A stretch of DNA of 64,000 nt, taken from contig DJXH01000058.1 in assembly GCA_002449665.1 (NCBI GenBank), forward strand, positions 9,999-73,998, given 5' to 3'. The stretch's first letter is position 1; every line of letters starts with the position of its first letter. The notes beneath the pieces are model-generated. The model searched no databases, was not told the DNA's origin, and was given only the letters and a program-made list of their open reading frames with translations. The stretch comes from Bacteroidales bacterium UBA7009. Lineage in GTDB: Bacteria; Bacteroidota; Bacteroidia; Bacteroidales; Paludibacteraceae. A program made the position numbers and the translations under genes. This document shows positions 41,187-49,777 of the stretch, in pieces.

Positions 41187-42389
41187 TTATTCCACATACA
41201 GCACGAGACCTTTGAGGTATTCGCCTTCGGGGTGGTAGATATTCACGGGGTGATCCTCAGGTTGGTGGAGTTGGTGGAGTATACGCACTCGTCTGCCCGT
41301 CTGTGCCGCAGCGGAGAAGACGGCAAGGCGGAACTGCTCTTTATCAACAGCCTGCGAGCAGGAGAAAGTGAAGAGTATGCCGCCGCTTCTTATCTGCTCA
41401 AAGGCTTTGGCATTCAGTTTCTGATAGCCGCGAAGAGCATTACGCACAGCATCCCGGTGTTTGGCAAAAGCCGGAGGGTCAAGCACGATAAGGTCGTACT
41501 TGTCTTTTATGTCCGCCATATACTCAAACGCTTCACGCGCAAATGCCTGATGTCGTGTGCAATCGGGAAAATTACGGCTTATGTTTTCATTAACAATTTT
41601 CACCGCCCTCTCGCTAACGTCCACAGAGTGAACGAGATTGGCACCGCCGCGCAGTGCATATACAGAGAAGCCGCCCGTATAGCAAAACATATTCAGCACA
41701 TCTCTCCCCATAGCATAATGCTCAAGCAGCGAGCGGTTGTTGCGCTGGTCAATGAAGAAACCCGTCTTCTGTCCGCCGAGGAAGTCTATACCGAACTCCA
41801 AGCCGTTTTCGAGTGCTGTATAACTCTCTCTGCCTGCATTTTCAGTCAGCCAGCCTTTTTTATCGCCCTCTATTTCAGCCTTAAAAGGCAGGGTGTCATC
41901 TGATTTATAGTACACCTGTCTTACAGGCTCCACTTGCTGCAATATAGCCTGCGCTATCGCCTGCCGTTCTATGTGCATACCGACCGAATGAGCCTGAATA
42001 ACAGCCGTATCGCCGTATATATCCGCCACCAATCCGGGGACAAAATCCCCCTCGCCGTGCAAGAGGCGACACATTGTATTGTCTTTTCTGATCAGTCCGG
42101 CTTTGAGCCTCAACTCGTATGCTGAACGGATACGGTCGCTCCAGAAGGTGCGAGGCATAGGTTCGCTGCCGAACCACAACATTCTCACGGCTATGGAGCC
42201 TACCTGAAAATGCCCTACGCCGAGGGTATCGCCGCCGTGACCTACCACTTTTACGCGCTCACCCTCGCGGGGAGAGGAATAGGGATAGTCGCGGTCAAGT
42301 ACCACTCTTTCTATCGCGCCGGAGAAGACCCATGGATGGAAACGCAGGAGCGACTCCTCTTTGCCTTTTTTTAGTATAACGGTTGTCAT
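41187..42389 (-). CDS. Class I SAM-dependent rRNA methyltransferase, RlmI family
   Basis: A 400-residue protein with an N-terminal PUA domain (about 1-75, VILKKGKEESLLRFHPWVFSGAI), a central beta region with the signature LGGQKTGFFIDQRNNR, and a Rossmann methyltransferase domain (about 215-400) with NMFCYTGGFSVYAL (SAM binding) and VLDPPAFAKH. E. coli RlmI makes 5-methylcytosine at position 1962 of 23S rRNA; a similar role is inferred. The catalytic cysteine is probably in FTFSCSQAV. It overlaps the exonuclease gene upstream by 4 nt. Confidence 0.88.
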   Translation of the reverse strand: MTTVILKKGKEESLLRFHPWVFSGAIERVVLDRDYPYSSPREGERVKVVGHGGDTLGVGHFQVGSIAVRMLWFGSEPMPRTFWSDRIRSAYELRLKAGLIRKDNTMCRLLHGEGDFVPGLVADIYGDTAVIQAHSVGMHIERQAIAQAILQQVEPVRQVYYKSDDTLPFKAEIEGDKKGWLTENAGRESYTALENGLEFGIDFLGGQKTGFFIDQRNNRSLLEHYAMGRDVLNMFCYTGGFSVYALRGGANLVHSVDVSERAVKIVNENISRNFPDCTRHQAFAREAFEYMADIKDKYDLIVLDPPAFAKHRDAVRNALRGYQKLNAKAFEQIRSGGILFTFSCSQAVDKEQFRLAVFSAAAQTGRRVRILHQLHQPEDHPVNIYHPEGEYLKGLVLYVE

Positions 42390-43072
42390 TGTGTCTGTCT
42401 GTTTTCGTTCATTTTTTGCATATTAAGCAGTTGTTGTCTCTCTGCATCTTCGGCTTTGATTACCGCCACCTGCTCTTGAGGTAGAGGTTCGGTCTGAACA
42501 AGGTCGTTGTAAATAAGCAGTGTAGCCCACGCATCAGTGGAAGCATAGCGCGCCTGACTCTCTGTGAGGTGGGAGTTCTCCCAGTTGGTGAGTTGCTGCG
42601 ACTTGGATATTTTCTTACCGAAACAGATAGCAAAAATTTTTTGCAGACCGAGGTCAAGAATGCCGTATGAAGACACTATCTGCTGCAAGTCAATGCAGTT
42701 TTGCGGCTTGAAGTAGCGGCGGCGTTGCAGTCCGCGAATGTCGTCTTTGAAGGCAAGTCCGACTTTGAGAATAAGAGGGTCGGCAAATATAGCCGCCACC
42801 TCACGCGGCATACCTACATGCGTAAGTCTGAAAAGATAGCAACGCTCTACGGAAGCAATCTGCAGAAGAGCAGTGGGATAATGCACACCGCGAGTAAAGG
42901 AAGGGCGCGCCTCCGTGTCCACACCAATCACCTTTTGGCGACCAAGATATTCGGCGGCGGCGGCCACATCTTCCATGCGCTCTACCACCACCACTTCGCC
43001 CTCAAACTGCGCAAGCGGCAGGAGGTTGAGTTCGTCCTTCGTTATCCTGTGTATATACTTATTGGGCTTCAT
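42386..43072 (-). CDS. RNase D-like 3'-5' exonuclease
   Basis: A 228-residue protein with a DEDD exonuclease fold: VIGVDTEARPSF (motif I, Asp/Glu), LVGLAFKDD-type segment VGLAFKDDIRGL (motif II), and YASTDAWATLLIY (motif III, with the Tyr and Asp of DEDDy enzymes). It has the catalytic domain without the HRDC domains of RNase D, as in many Bacteroidota. ATG 43072 is chosen because the promoter -7 box lies at 43091-43098, so the in-frame start at 43093 would be outside the transcript. First gene of an operon with the rlmI-like gene, uvrA and comF. Confidence 0.85.
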   Translation of the reverse strand: MKPNKYIHRITKDELNLLPLAQFEGEVVVVERMEDVAAAAEYLGRQKVIGVDTEARPSFTRGVHYPTALLQIASVERCYLFRLTHVGMPREVAAIFADPLILKVGLAFKDDIRGLQRRRYFKPQNCIDLQQIVSSYGILDLGLQKIFAICFGKKISKSQQLTNWENSHLTESQARYASTDAWATLLIYNDLVQTEPLPQEQVAVIKAEDAERQQLLNMQKMNENRQTQ

Positions 43073-43090
43073 CTTATGCAAAAAACCGCG

Positions 43091-43122
43091 CAAAGGTAGT
43101 CATTTTTTTTGCAATTGGCAAA
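43091..43122 (-). promoter_or_regulatory. Predicted promoter of the exonuclease-rlmI-uvrA-comF operon
   Basis: On the minus strand TTTG (43122-43119) and TACCTTTG (43098-43091), spacer 20 nt. It interleaves with the divergent promoter of the LytTR gene. Confidence 0.75.
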
Positions 43123-43137
43123 TTTTTCGTATCTTTG
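43108..43137 (+). promoter_or_regulatory. Predicted promoter of the LytTR regulator gene
   Basis: TTTG at 43108-43111 and TATCTTTG at 43130-43137, spacer 18 nt. The ATG at 43147 follows 9 nt later, so the leader should be only a few nucleotides. Confidence 0.68.
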
Positions 43138-43146
43138 CGCCTTGAA

Positions 43147-43761
43147 ATGATACAACGGCTTTTTCAACATCTTACCAACCGCCGAAAGATTGAGTTGCGT
43201 ATTCTTGGCGCGGCTATATTTCTTATTTTCCTGCTTTTAGTCTTTACACCTTATATATTCCTTGACTGGGTGAACGCCCACCGCACAATAATTATGTGGG
43301 TGGAGATGGGTTTGCAAGTCATTGCTTTCTTTGTTCTGCTCTTTGAGGTTGATGATCTCAATAAGACTATCAGCAAATGGCAGATGAACGAGATGAGCGA
43401 ACAGAAAGAGCAGCAGGATATGTATAAGATATACGACGAGAAGGGCGACCTCAAGCTGATTGTCCGCCCCGAAATGCTGTACTACATAGAATCTGCCGAC
43501 AACTACGTTATCATCCACTATCTCAACTCAGACAAGATGGAGAAGATGATGATACGTAACACTCTGAAAAACATCGAATGGCGTTTTAGGGACAAGACAC
43601 TTGTACGTTGCCACCGTTCGTATATAGTAAACATCGCCAACGTCAAGATGCTCAAGCGTGCGGACAACGAACTGCTGCTCGACTTCGGCATTGAAAGTCT
43701 GCACCCCCTGCCTGTAAGCAAGACTTACAGCAACGAGGTGATGCAGCGACTATCGGTATAA
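43147..43761 (+). CDS. Membrane-anchored LytTR-type transcription regulator
   Basis: A 204-residue protein. Two hydrophobic segments near the N-terminus (ILGAAIFLIFLLLVFTPYIFL and MWVEMGLQVIAFFVLLFEV) are followed by a short coiled stretch (NKTISKWQMNEMSEQKEQQ) and a C-terminal LytTR DNA-binding domain (about 100-200; EMLYYIESADNYVIIHY, LVRCHRSYIVNI, LHPLPVSKTYSNEV). It lacks the receiver domain of normal LytR response regulators, so it is probably a membrane-bound one-component sensor/regulator. The target is unknown; the divergent operon next to it is a candidate. upp lies 19 nt downstream. Confidence 0.86.
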   Translation: MIQRLFQHLTNRRKIELRILGAAIFLIFLLLVFTPYIFLDWVNAHRTIIMWVEMGLQVIAFFVLLFEVDDLNKTISKWQMNEMSEQKEQQDMYKIYDEKGDLKLIVRPEMLYYIESADNYVIIHYLNSDKMEKMMIRNTLKNIEWRFRDKTLVRCHRSYIVNIANVKMLKRADNELLLDFGIESLHPLPVSKTYSNEVMQRLSV

Positions 43762-43780
43762 CAACCAACCAATCAGATAT

Positions 43781-44437
43781 ATGAAAGTAGTAAACTTAAC
43801 AGAACAGCCTTCGTTGCTGTCGCAGTTTTTGAGTGAGGTAAGAGACGTGCACATTCAGCGCGACCAAATGCGTTTCAGGCGCAACATTGAACGCATAGGC
43901 GAACTGATGGCTTACGAACTGAGTAAGACACTGACCTACGAGCCGCGCGAAGTGCAGACCCCGCTTGCCACGACAGAAGTGCCTTGTATAAAAGACAATA
44001 TCGTACTTGCTACCATCTTGCGCGCCGGACTGCCGCTGCACACCGGTTTTCTCAACTACTTTGACCATGCTGAAAACGCTTTTGTCAGTGCTTACCGCGT
44101 TTATACCGACGATGCCCACACCGAGATAGCCATTCACAGCGAGTACATGGCAGCCCCCGACCTCAACGGCAAGACCGTCATCATAGCCGACCCTATGCTT
44201 GCCACCGGCGGCTCTATGTATGCTTCCTACAAAGCCATGCTTGCCAACGGTTCACCTGCAAGAACTGACTTGGCTTGCGTGATGGCAACCCCCGTGGCTA
44301 TAAACTACCTGCAAACGGTAATGCCGGAAGACACCACATTGTGGTGCGCCGCCATTGACCCCGTGCTAAACGAGCATAAGTATATCGTCCCCGGGCTTGG
44401 CGATGCAGGCGACCTTTGCTTTGGCGACAAACTATAA
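43781..44437 (+). CDS. upp: Uracil phosphoribosyltransferase
   Basis: A 218-residue enzyme that makes UMP from uracil and PRPP in pyrimidine salvage. The PRPP loop is VIIADPMLATGGSM (about residue 130), the substrate region near the N-terminus reads RDVHIQRDQMRFRRNIERIGELMAYE, and the C-terminal uracil-binding segment YIVPGLGDAGDLCFG is typical. The length is normal. It is followed after 11 nt by a VanZ-like gene. Confidence 0.95.
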   Translation: MKVVNLTEQPSLLSQFLSEVRDVHIQRDQMRFRRNIERIGELMAYELSKTLTYEPREVQTPLATTEVPCIKDNIVLATILRAGLPLHTGFLNYFDHAENAFVSAYRVYTDDAHTEIAIHSEYMAAPDLNGKTVIIADPMLATGGSMYASYKAMLANGSPARTDLACVMATPVAINYLQTVMPEDTTLWCAAIDPVLNEHKYIVPGLGDAGDLCFGDKL

Positions 44438-44448
44438 ACCTGCTCTTT

Positions 44449-44817
44449 ATGCGCCGCTACACAGCCTATCTGCCCGCTCTGCTTACGGCAGCAGTCATAC
44501 TCTACCTATCCCTTATACGCGAAACGCACATCAGTCTGCCGCGAATAAGCGGAATAGACCTTGCGGCACACGCCGGTATGTACGCACTGCTCGCATTGCT
44601 GTGGATGGGGGCAAGGCTGAAGAACAATGGCTCGGTCAGGTCAGGTGCGATATGGGTTATACTGCTTTGCAGCGCGTATGGCGGCATAATAGAGATTCTG
44701 CAAGAGGCATTTTTCTTCCCGCGCACAGGCACTATGCCCGACTTTGCCGCAGACACCATTGGAGCAATAGCAGGCACATTCACAGCATTCTTTATATGGA
44801 AAAGAAGGAAACAATAG
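44449..44817 (+). CDS. VanZ-like small membrane protein
   Basis: A 122-residue integral membrane protein with about four hydrophobic segments: LPALLTAAVILYLSLI, LAAHAGMYALLALLWM, AIWVILLCSAYGGIIEILQ and TIGAIAGTFTAFFIW. The pattern D-x-x-x-H-x-x-x-Y (DLAAHAGMY), E-x-x-Q (EILQEAFF) and DFAADTIGA is that of the VanZ family. The function is unknown in most bacteria. I use ATG 44449 because it lies after the upp stop. The end overlaps dprA by 22 nt. Confidence 0.8.
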   Translation: MRRYTAYLPALLTAAVILYLSLIRETHISLPRISGIDLAAHAGMYALLALLWMGARLKNNGSVRSGAIWVILLCSAYGGIIEILQEAFFFPRTGTMPDFAADTIGAIAGTFTAFFIWKRRKQ

Positions 44818-45872
44818 ACACCATCACCGCAGCACTGCTCTTCCGTAACAGACTCAAACGCGGCAATGAGGCTCTGCGCCACTACGGCAGTGCCACACGC
44901 CTTTTGGCAGAAACGAAAGACGACAACTTGAGCGACTGTAAGCACGCTGCAGAGAAGGAATGGGACTTCATACAGAAGCACGACATCGCCGTTACCAGTC
45001 CGCTTGACGACAACTACCCTCAACGGCTCAAACAATGCGTTGATGCGCCGATGGCACTTTTCTCAAAGGGCGACATCAACTTCAATACCAAGCATATAGT
45101 GTCCGTGGTAGGTACGCGCAGTTGCACCGAACGCGGTAAAGAAACGACCCGACGAATCATAATGGACCTTGCCGCGAGACTGAACGACCTTACCATTGTC
45201 AGCGGTCTGGCCTACGGCATAGACATAGTTGCCCACCGAGCCGCCTTGGAAGCCGGAGTGCAGACCATAGCCGTACTCGGACACGGATTAGACCGTATCT
45301 ACCCCGCCGCACACAGGAACACGGCGATAGCGATGCTCAAAAACGGCGGACTGATAACCGAATATACCAGCCTTACCGAACCCGATCGCTTTAACTTTGT
45401 GGCGCGCGACAGGATAATTGCCGGCATGGCGGATGCAGTGATAGTAGCCGAATCGAAAGACAAAGGCGGTTCGCTGATAACCGCAAGTATGGCTTTCGAC
45501 TACTCCCGCCCCATCTTTGCCATACCCGGGCGACCCGATGACCTCTGCTCACAAGGCTGCAACCGACTGATAAAAGAACACAAGGCAACCCTCGCGGAGA
45601 ATGCTGACGACATAATAAAAACAATGATGTGGGACGAAGAGGCTCAGAACAAGCCAAGACAAACCTCTATCACAGAGATACTTGAAGGTATGACCGATGA
45701 AGAAGCACGCATCATACAACTGCTTAAACAGGAAGAGGACGGAATGCACGTCAACGATATGATGTCCACACTGAAAATGCCCTACTCCGCCCTTGTGGCA
45801 GGGCTGATGACAATGGAGATGAAAAACTGGGTCAAGTCCCTGCCCGGAGGAATATACAGAGCGATACTATAA
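44796..45872 (+). CDS. dprA: DNA-processing protein DprA
   Basis: A 358-residue DprA, which protects incoming single-stranded DNA and loads RecA during transformation. The N-terminal SAM-like region (about 1-75) precedes the Rossmann domain with VVGTRSCTERG, TIVSGLAYGIDIVAHRAAL, AVLGHGLDRIYPAAHR, FNFVARDRIIAGMADAVIVAES and GGSLITASMAFDYSRPIFAIPG. A C-terminal winged-helix domain (from about 290) is present. ATG 44796 gives a normal N-terminus; earlier in-frame starts run through the upstream genes. It converges with cls, with only 33 nt between them. Confidence 0.94.
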   Translation: MEKKETIDTITAALLFRNRLKRGNEALRHYGSATRLLAETKDDNLSDCKHAAEKEWDFIQKHDIAVTSPLDDNYPQRLKQCVDAPMALFSKGDINFNTKHIVSVVGTRSCTERGKETTRRIIMDLAARLNDLTIVSGLAYGIDIVAHRAALEAGVQTIAVLGHGLDRIYPAAHRNTAIAMLKNGGLITEYTSLTEPDRFNFVARDRIIAGMADAVIVAESKDKGGSLITASMAFDYSRPIFAIPGRPDDLCSQGCNRLIKEHKATLAENADDIIKTMMWDEEAQNKPRQTSITEILEGMTDEEARIIQLLKQEEDGMHVNDMMSTLKMPYSALVAGLMTMEMKNWVKSLPGGIYRAIL

Positions 45873-45905
45873 TCGGTGGCGTATTATATACAGATACCTA
45901 CTCTC

Positions 45906-47360
45906 TTACACTACAGGTGCGATAAGCCGCATAATCCTATACCACCCGCGTTTCCACCATGGCTCACGCCTTAATGTATTAAGGTCAAGTTCGCTGCTCA
46001 AAGCCAAATCCTGCTCAAAGATTTCCTTATTGCGGGCAGCCAAACCGCTATCAAACATATAGGTATTGATTTCATAATCAATATCAAATGAGCGGTTGTC
46101 AAGGTTAGACGAACCTATCATAGACAGGTAGTCGTCCATAAGCAGGGTCTTGCTGTGGATAAACTCCCCACCTCTCAAGAACACTCTCGCACCGGCTTCA
46201 AGACAGAGCATATAGTAAGCCTTGTTGATAGGTCGCATAATAGCGGTGTCGTTTTTCTTCGGCACCATTATCCTTACGTCCACTCCCGCAGCCGAAGCCG
46301 CTTGTATGGCTCTGAGGAAAGACTCGGGCGGAGCAAGATAGGGAGTCTGTATCCATACGTACTTCTTGGCGTTGAGCAGTGCCCACTCATAACTAATATG
46401 TATAGCAGGGACGGGGGAAGAAGGGTCCCCGGTGGCTATCTGTATGAGCGGCTTTGCAGGAAGAGAATCTGCATTACTACCTTCTGCCTTTCCATTCAGC
46501 ATCGGGAAGAAAGAGAGCAGGGGCGTTGCTAATTTGCCTCGGCAGTTGACCCAAGTATCAAGGAAAGCGTATTGGAGTTGCGCCACAGCCGAACCGGTAA
46601 AGCGGATATGCGTATCACGCCAGCGGCGGAAATACTTATCGCTGATATTCATACCGCCGGTATAACCTATACGACCGTCTATCACGGCTATTTTGCGGTG
46701 GTCGCGATAACTGAGCGTAGAGAGGAAACGCAGCGGCGAAAAACTGTAGTTAGTGAAATTAACGACTTCCACCCCTGCACGGCGCATACTGTTGAAATAC
46801 CAATAGGGTATGGGGATATTGGCTATGTTCTCTTTTATGAATCTCACTTTCACACCCTCACGGGCTTTCTGCATCAGAGCCTGCTTGACCGCCTTGCCGC
46901 CTTCGTCATTGCCGAACTTAAAGTACTCGATATGAATACTCTCTTTGGCGTTTTTTATATCCTCCATCAGCAGTTCGTATTTGCGGCTGCCGGAAGTGAT
47001 AATCTCTATCGTCTCAACCTCATTCACCGAAGGACGGTTGCCGGAAGCCAGCACTTTGTTAAGCGGGCGGTATGGGGCGAGAATATCTTCAAGCCTGCGT
47101 GTAGAGAAAAGCAGGGTGCGCAGTGCCGGCGTTGCCTGCTCGTTGAAGACCTTATTAAAACGCCTGTGAGCGCGGATATAGTTCTTGCGGCTGCGCTTGT
47201 TGATGCCGAACAAGAGATAGAAAATCAGTCCGCCCACCGGCAGCAGGGCGATAATAAGAATCCAGCCTATCCTGCGCCCCGGGTCGCCGTTATCCACAAT
47301 AACGACAAAAGCAAGTCCGATAATAAGCAGAACGGTGAATATGCTCCAGAAAGTGGTCAT
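45906..47360 (-). CDS. cls: Cardiolipin synthase (phospholipase D family)
   Basis: A 484-residue membrane enzyme. Two N-terminal hydrophobic segments (residues about 4-23 and 33-51) are followed by two phospholipase D domains with HKD motifs: HRKIAVIDGRIGYTGG (about 220) and HSKTLLMDDYLSMIGSSN (about 400). It joins two phosphatidylglycerol molecules to cardiolipin. The layout equals bacterial ClsA. Last gene of a five-gene minus-strand run, 15 nt after the glycosyltransferase gene. Confidence 0.93.
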   Translation of the reverse strand: MTTFWSIFTVLLIIGLAFVVIVDNGDPGRRIGWILIIALLPVGGLIFYLLFGINKRSRKNYIRAHRRFNKVFNEQATPALRTLLFSTRRLEDILAPYRPLNKVLASGNRPSVNEVETIEIITSGSRKYELLMEDIKNAKESIHIEYFKFGNDEGGKAVKQALMQKAREGVKVRFIKENIANIPIPYWYFNSMRRAGVEVVNFTNYSFSPLRFLSTLSYRDHRKIAVIDGRIGYTGGMNISDKYFRRWRDTHIRFTGSAVAQLQYAFLDTWVNCRGKLATPLLSFFPMLNGKAEGSNADSLPAKPLIQIATGDPSSPVPAIHISYEWALLNAKKYVWIQTPYLAPPESFLRAIQAASAAGVDVRIMVPKKNDTAIMRPINKAYYMLCLEAGARVFLRGGEFIHSKTLLMDDYLSMIGSSNLDNRSFDIDYEINTYMFDSGLAARNKEIFEQDLALSSELDLNTLRREPWWKRGWYRIMRLIAPVV

Positions 47361-47375
47361 CTCTGTCTCTGGTGT

Positions 47376-48344
47376 TTATATCTGTTCGCGGATAAGATAG
47401 TCATTGCGCGCGGGCGAGTTGCGAATGATAAGTTCGCCAAGGAAGCCGGCAAGGAAAAGCATACAGCCGAGCACCATCATTAGAATACTCAAGTGGAAAT
47501 ACGGGTTGTCCGCCACAAGCATGGCTTTGATACCATGGTTGAGTGAGTAAAGTTTCATAGCCCCCACCACCACTATGGCTATAAATCCGAGTACGAACAT
47601 AAGGCTGCCTATCAGTCCGAAGAAGTGCATCGGCTGTTTGCCGAACCGTTGCAAGAACCACAGGGTGAGCAAGTCAAGATAGCCGTTTACAAAGCGACTA
47701 AGCCCGAACTTGGACACGCCGAACTCGCGTTTGCGATGCTGCACCACTTTCTCGCCGATACGCGTAAATCCGGCGTTTTTGGCAAGATAGGGGATATATC
47801 TGTGCATCTCGGAGAACACCTCTATGTTTTTTACCACATCTTTTCTATACGCTTTCAGACCGCAGTTCATATCGTGCAGCCGGATGCCGGTAACACATCG
47901 GGCGGTGGCGTTGAAGAGTTTGGAAGGTATGTTTTTCGTAAAGCGATTGTCATAACGCTTTTTCTTCCATCCGCTTACGAGGTCATAGCCTTCCTCTTTT
48001 ATCATCTTATAGAGTGCGGGAATTTCGTCGGGTGAGTCTTGCAGGTCGGCATCCATAGTGATGACCACGTCACCTCGGGCAGCCTGAAAACCGCAGTGGA
48101 GGGCAGCGGACTTACCGTAGTTGCGGCGGAAGCATATACCGTGTACCACATCCGGCTCTGCATTATGCAAATCGCTGATAATCTGCCAAGAGCCGTCCGT
48201 AGAACCATCAGATACGAACAGCACTTCATAGGAAAAGCCGTTTTCGGTCATCACGCGTTTTATCCAGTCGTAAAGTTTGAGCAGCGACTCCTCTTCGTTG
48301 TACAGCGGCACTACTACTGATATATCTGTATTGCGGTCGTTCAT
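47376..48344 (-). CDS. GT2 glycosyltransferase with two C-terminal membrane segments
   Basis: A 322-residue glycosyltransferase of the DPM1/ArnC/GtrB kind. The catalytic domain (about 1-230) has VVPLYNEEESL, VSDGSTDGSW, MDADLQDSPDEI (DxD-type metal site) and VSGWKKKRYD. Two membrane segments follow (FFGLIGSLMFVLGFIAIVVVG and LSILMMVLGCMLFLAGFLGEL). Such enzymes transfer a sugar to undecaprenyl or dolichyl phosphate; the sugar is unknown. It is 34 nt after the phosphoribosyltransferase gene. Confidence 0.88.
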   Translation of the reverse strand: MNDRNTDISVVVPLYNEEESLLKLYDWIKRVMTENGFSYEVLFVSDGSTDGSWQIISDLHNAEPDVVHGICFRRNYGKSAALHCGFQAARGDVVITMDADLQDSPDEIPALYKMIKEEGYDLVSGWKKKRYDNRFTKNIPSKLFNATARCVTGIRLHDMNCGLKAYRKDVVKNIEVFSEMHRYIPYLAKNAGFTRIGEKVVQHRKREFGVSKFGLSRFVNGYLDLLTLWFLQRFGKQPMHFFGLIGSLMFVLGFIAIVVVGAMKLYSLNHGIKAMLVADNPYFHLSILMMVLGCMLFLAGFLGELIIRNSPARNDYLIREQI

Positions 48345-48378
48345 AGTCGGTTTTATATTGAGTTGGTTTACAGTATCG

Positions 48379-48900
48379 TTATTTTTCTATTATGCCGATA
48401 TATGGCAGCATACGTGAGCGGTGGTTATCGTCAAGCCCGCAACCGACAAAGAAATCGTCGGACGGGTCTATAATACATGATGTAAGACCTATGTCATCCG
48501 GCAGACGAGTGGAAGTACGAGAGAGCAATGTAACCACCTGAACGTCTGCTGCTTGGAGTTCGTTCTTGAGGTAACGAACCGCCTCTGTCGCAGTCTGCCC
48601 CGAGTCGCAAATATCATCGCATATCAACACTTGCTTGCCCTTCAAGTCCATTTTAGGTATATAGTCCCATACGAGCTCGCGCCTTTCCGCTCCTTCGTAT
48701 GAGTGGCACTTGACATAATACACTTCGTTGGCTGTTTCGCCGAGACAGTCAAACAGATGTGAAGCGAACCACACGCCGCCGTTAAGCAGGACGACATACA
48801 CTGTTTGGTCGTTTATAATGCCGTTTTGCTGCAGGGCTTTGGCTGTGGAGTGGATGGCAGTGAGGACTTCCGCCTCGGAGTACTTGACAGGATAGGTCAT
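48379..48900 (-). CDS. hpt: Purine phosphoribosyltransferase (hypoxanthine/guanine type)
   Basis: A 173-residue type I phosphoribosyltransferase. The PRPP loop VLICDDICDSGQTATEAV lies at about residue 93, VYVVLLNGGVWFA near the N-terminus and FFVGCGLD near the C-terminus, as in HPRT enzymes. It would convert hypoxanthine or guanine into IMP or GMP for purine salvage; xanthine specificity cannot be excluded. The gene starts 1 nt from the end of the SDR gene. Confidence 0.82.
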   Translation of the reverse strand: MTYPVKYSEAEVLTAIHSTAKALQQNGIINDQTVYVVLLNGGVWFASHLFDCLGETANEVYYVKCHSYEGAERRELVWDYIPKMDLKGKQVLICDDICDSGQTATEAVRYLKNELQAADVQVVTLLSRTSTRLPDDIGLTSCIIDPSDDFFVGCGLDDNHRSRMLPYIGIIEK

Positions 48901-48901
48901 A

Positions 48902-49765
48902 TTATTGTATTCGGTTGATTATACTTTGTTTGTCAAACATCTTCATTCTTCTCATAACTGCAAACACGAGCAGGTCGGGCAAGTGGCTGATAACGGGTAC
49001 GATAATCTTATTCCACGCACCCGGCATATATGTTTTTCGGGAAGAGTGGAAAAGATTATGCAAGGCTTTGCTTACTAATCGTTCAGGCGGCATTGTTATG
49101 CCGGTCTTACGAAGGAAAGAAGCCATACGCGGCGGGAAAGGCAGCAGTCCCGTATCGGTGGATCCGGGGGCAAGAGCCATCACGCGAATGTCAAACGGCT
49201 TTAGTTCATACCAAAGGGACTTGGTAAGATTAAGTACGTATGCCTTGGAGGCGTTGTAACACTGAATGGAAGGCACCGACATCCAAGCCGACATAGACGA
49301 CATATTGAGTATATATCTTCTCTTGCAGTCCCCATCTGCTGTCTGCTTTATCCAATCTGCTGCGAAAAGTCGGCAAAGCGAAGTGAGTGTCAGGGTCTGC
49401 AAGGACACCAAATCTTGTAGTCTATGCAAAGGTACGCTGACAAAAGCATCAAAGACAAGGAACCCTGCATTATTAATAAGTACACTTATATCCGCTCCCG
49501 TTTCCTGCACCTTATTATATACATCTTCCGCTGCTTCGGGGGCTGCAAGGTCAGTATAGACCGTCCACACCTCCACGCCGTAGCGTGATTGCAGTTGCTC
49601 TTTCGTAGTCAGCAAAGCCTCCTCTTGATTGCTTACGAGAAAGAGGTTGTAGCCGTAGTTGCCTGCCAACTGCTCCGCATACTCCCGCCCTATACCCGAA
49701 GAGCCGCCCGAAATGAGAGCCCAAGAGGCAGAAGCAGGAGAAGTATGGTGTGCAGGCTGAGGCAT
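48902..49765 (-). CDS. Short-chain dehydrogenase/reductase
   Basis: A 287-residue classical SDR enzyme. The cofactor motif is SGGSSGIG (about 19-26), NNAG is found in LINNAGF, the catalytic Ser and Tyr/Lys lie in LNMSSMSAW and YNASKAYVL. The sequence resembles oxidoreductases acting on lipids or acyl groups (DltE-like), with a hydrophobic segment towards the C-terminus. Substrate unknown. It is 12 nt after the M16 protease gene. Confidence 0.85.
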   Translation of the reverse strand: MPQPAHHTSPASASWALISGGSSGIGREYAEQLAGNYGYNLFLVSNQEEALLTTKEQLQSRYGVEVWTVYTDLAAPEAAEDVYNKVQETGADISVLINNAGFLVFDAFVSVPLHRLQDLVSLQTLTLTSLCRLFAADWIKQTADGDCKRRYILNMSSMSAWMSVPSIQCYNASKAYVLNLTKSLWYELKPFDIRVMALAPGSTDTGLLPFPPRMASFLRKTGITMPPERLVSKALHNLFHSSRKTYMPGAWNKIIVPVISHLPDLLVFAVMRRMKMFDKQSIINRIQ

Positions 49766-49777
49766 AGAGCACAGACC

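Noticed and set aside
38139..41903. Antisense frames of 343, 255 and 379 codons opposite comF, uvrA and the rlmI-like gene
   Set aside because: They cross the boundaries of well-recognised genes and show no family signature.
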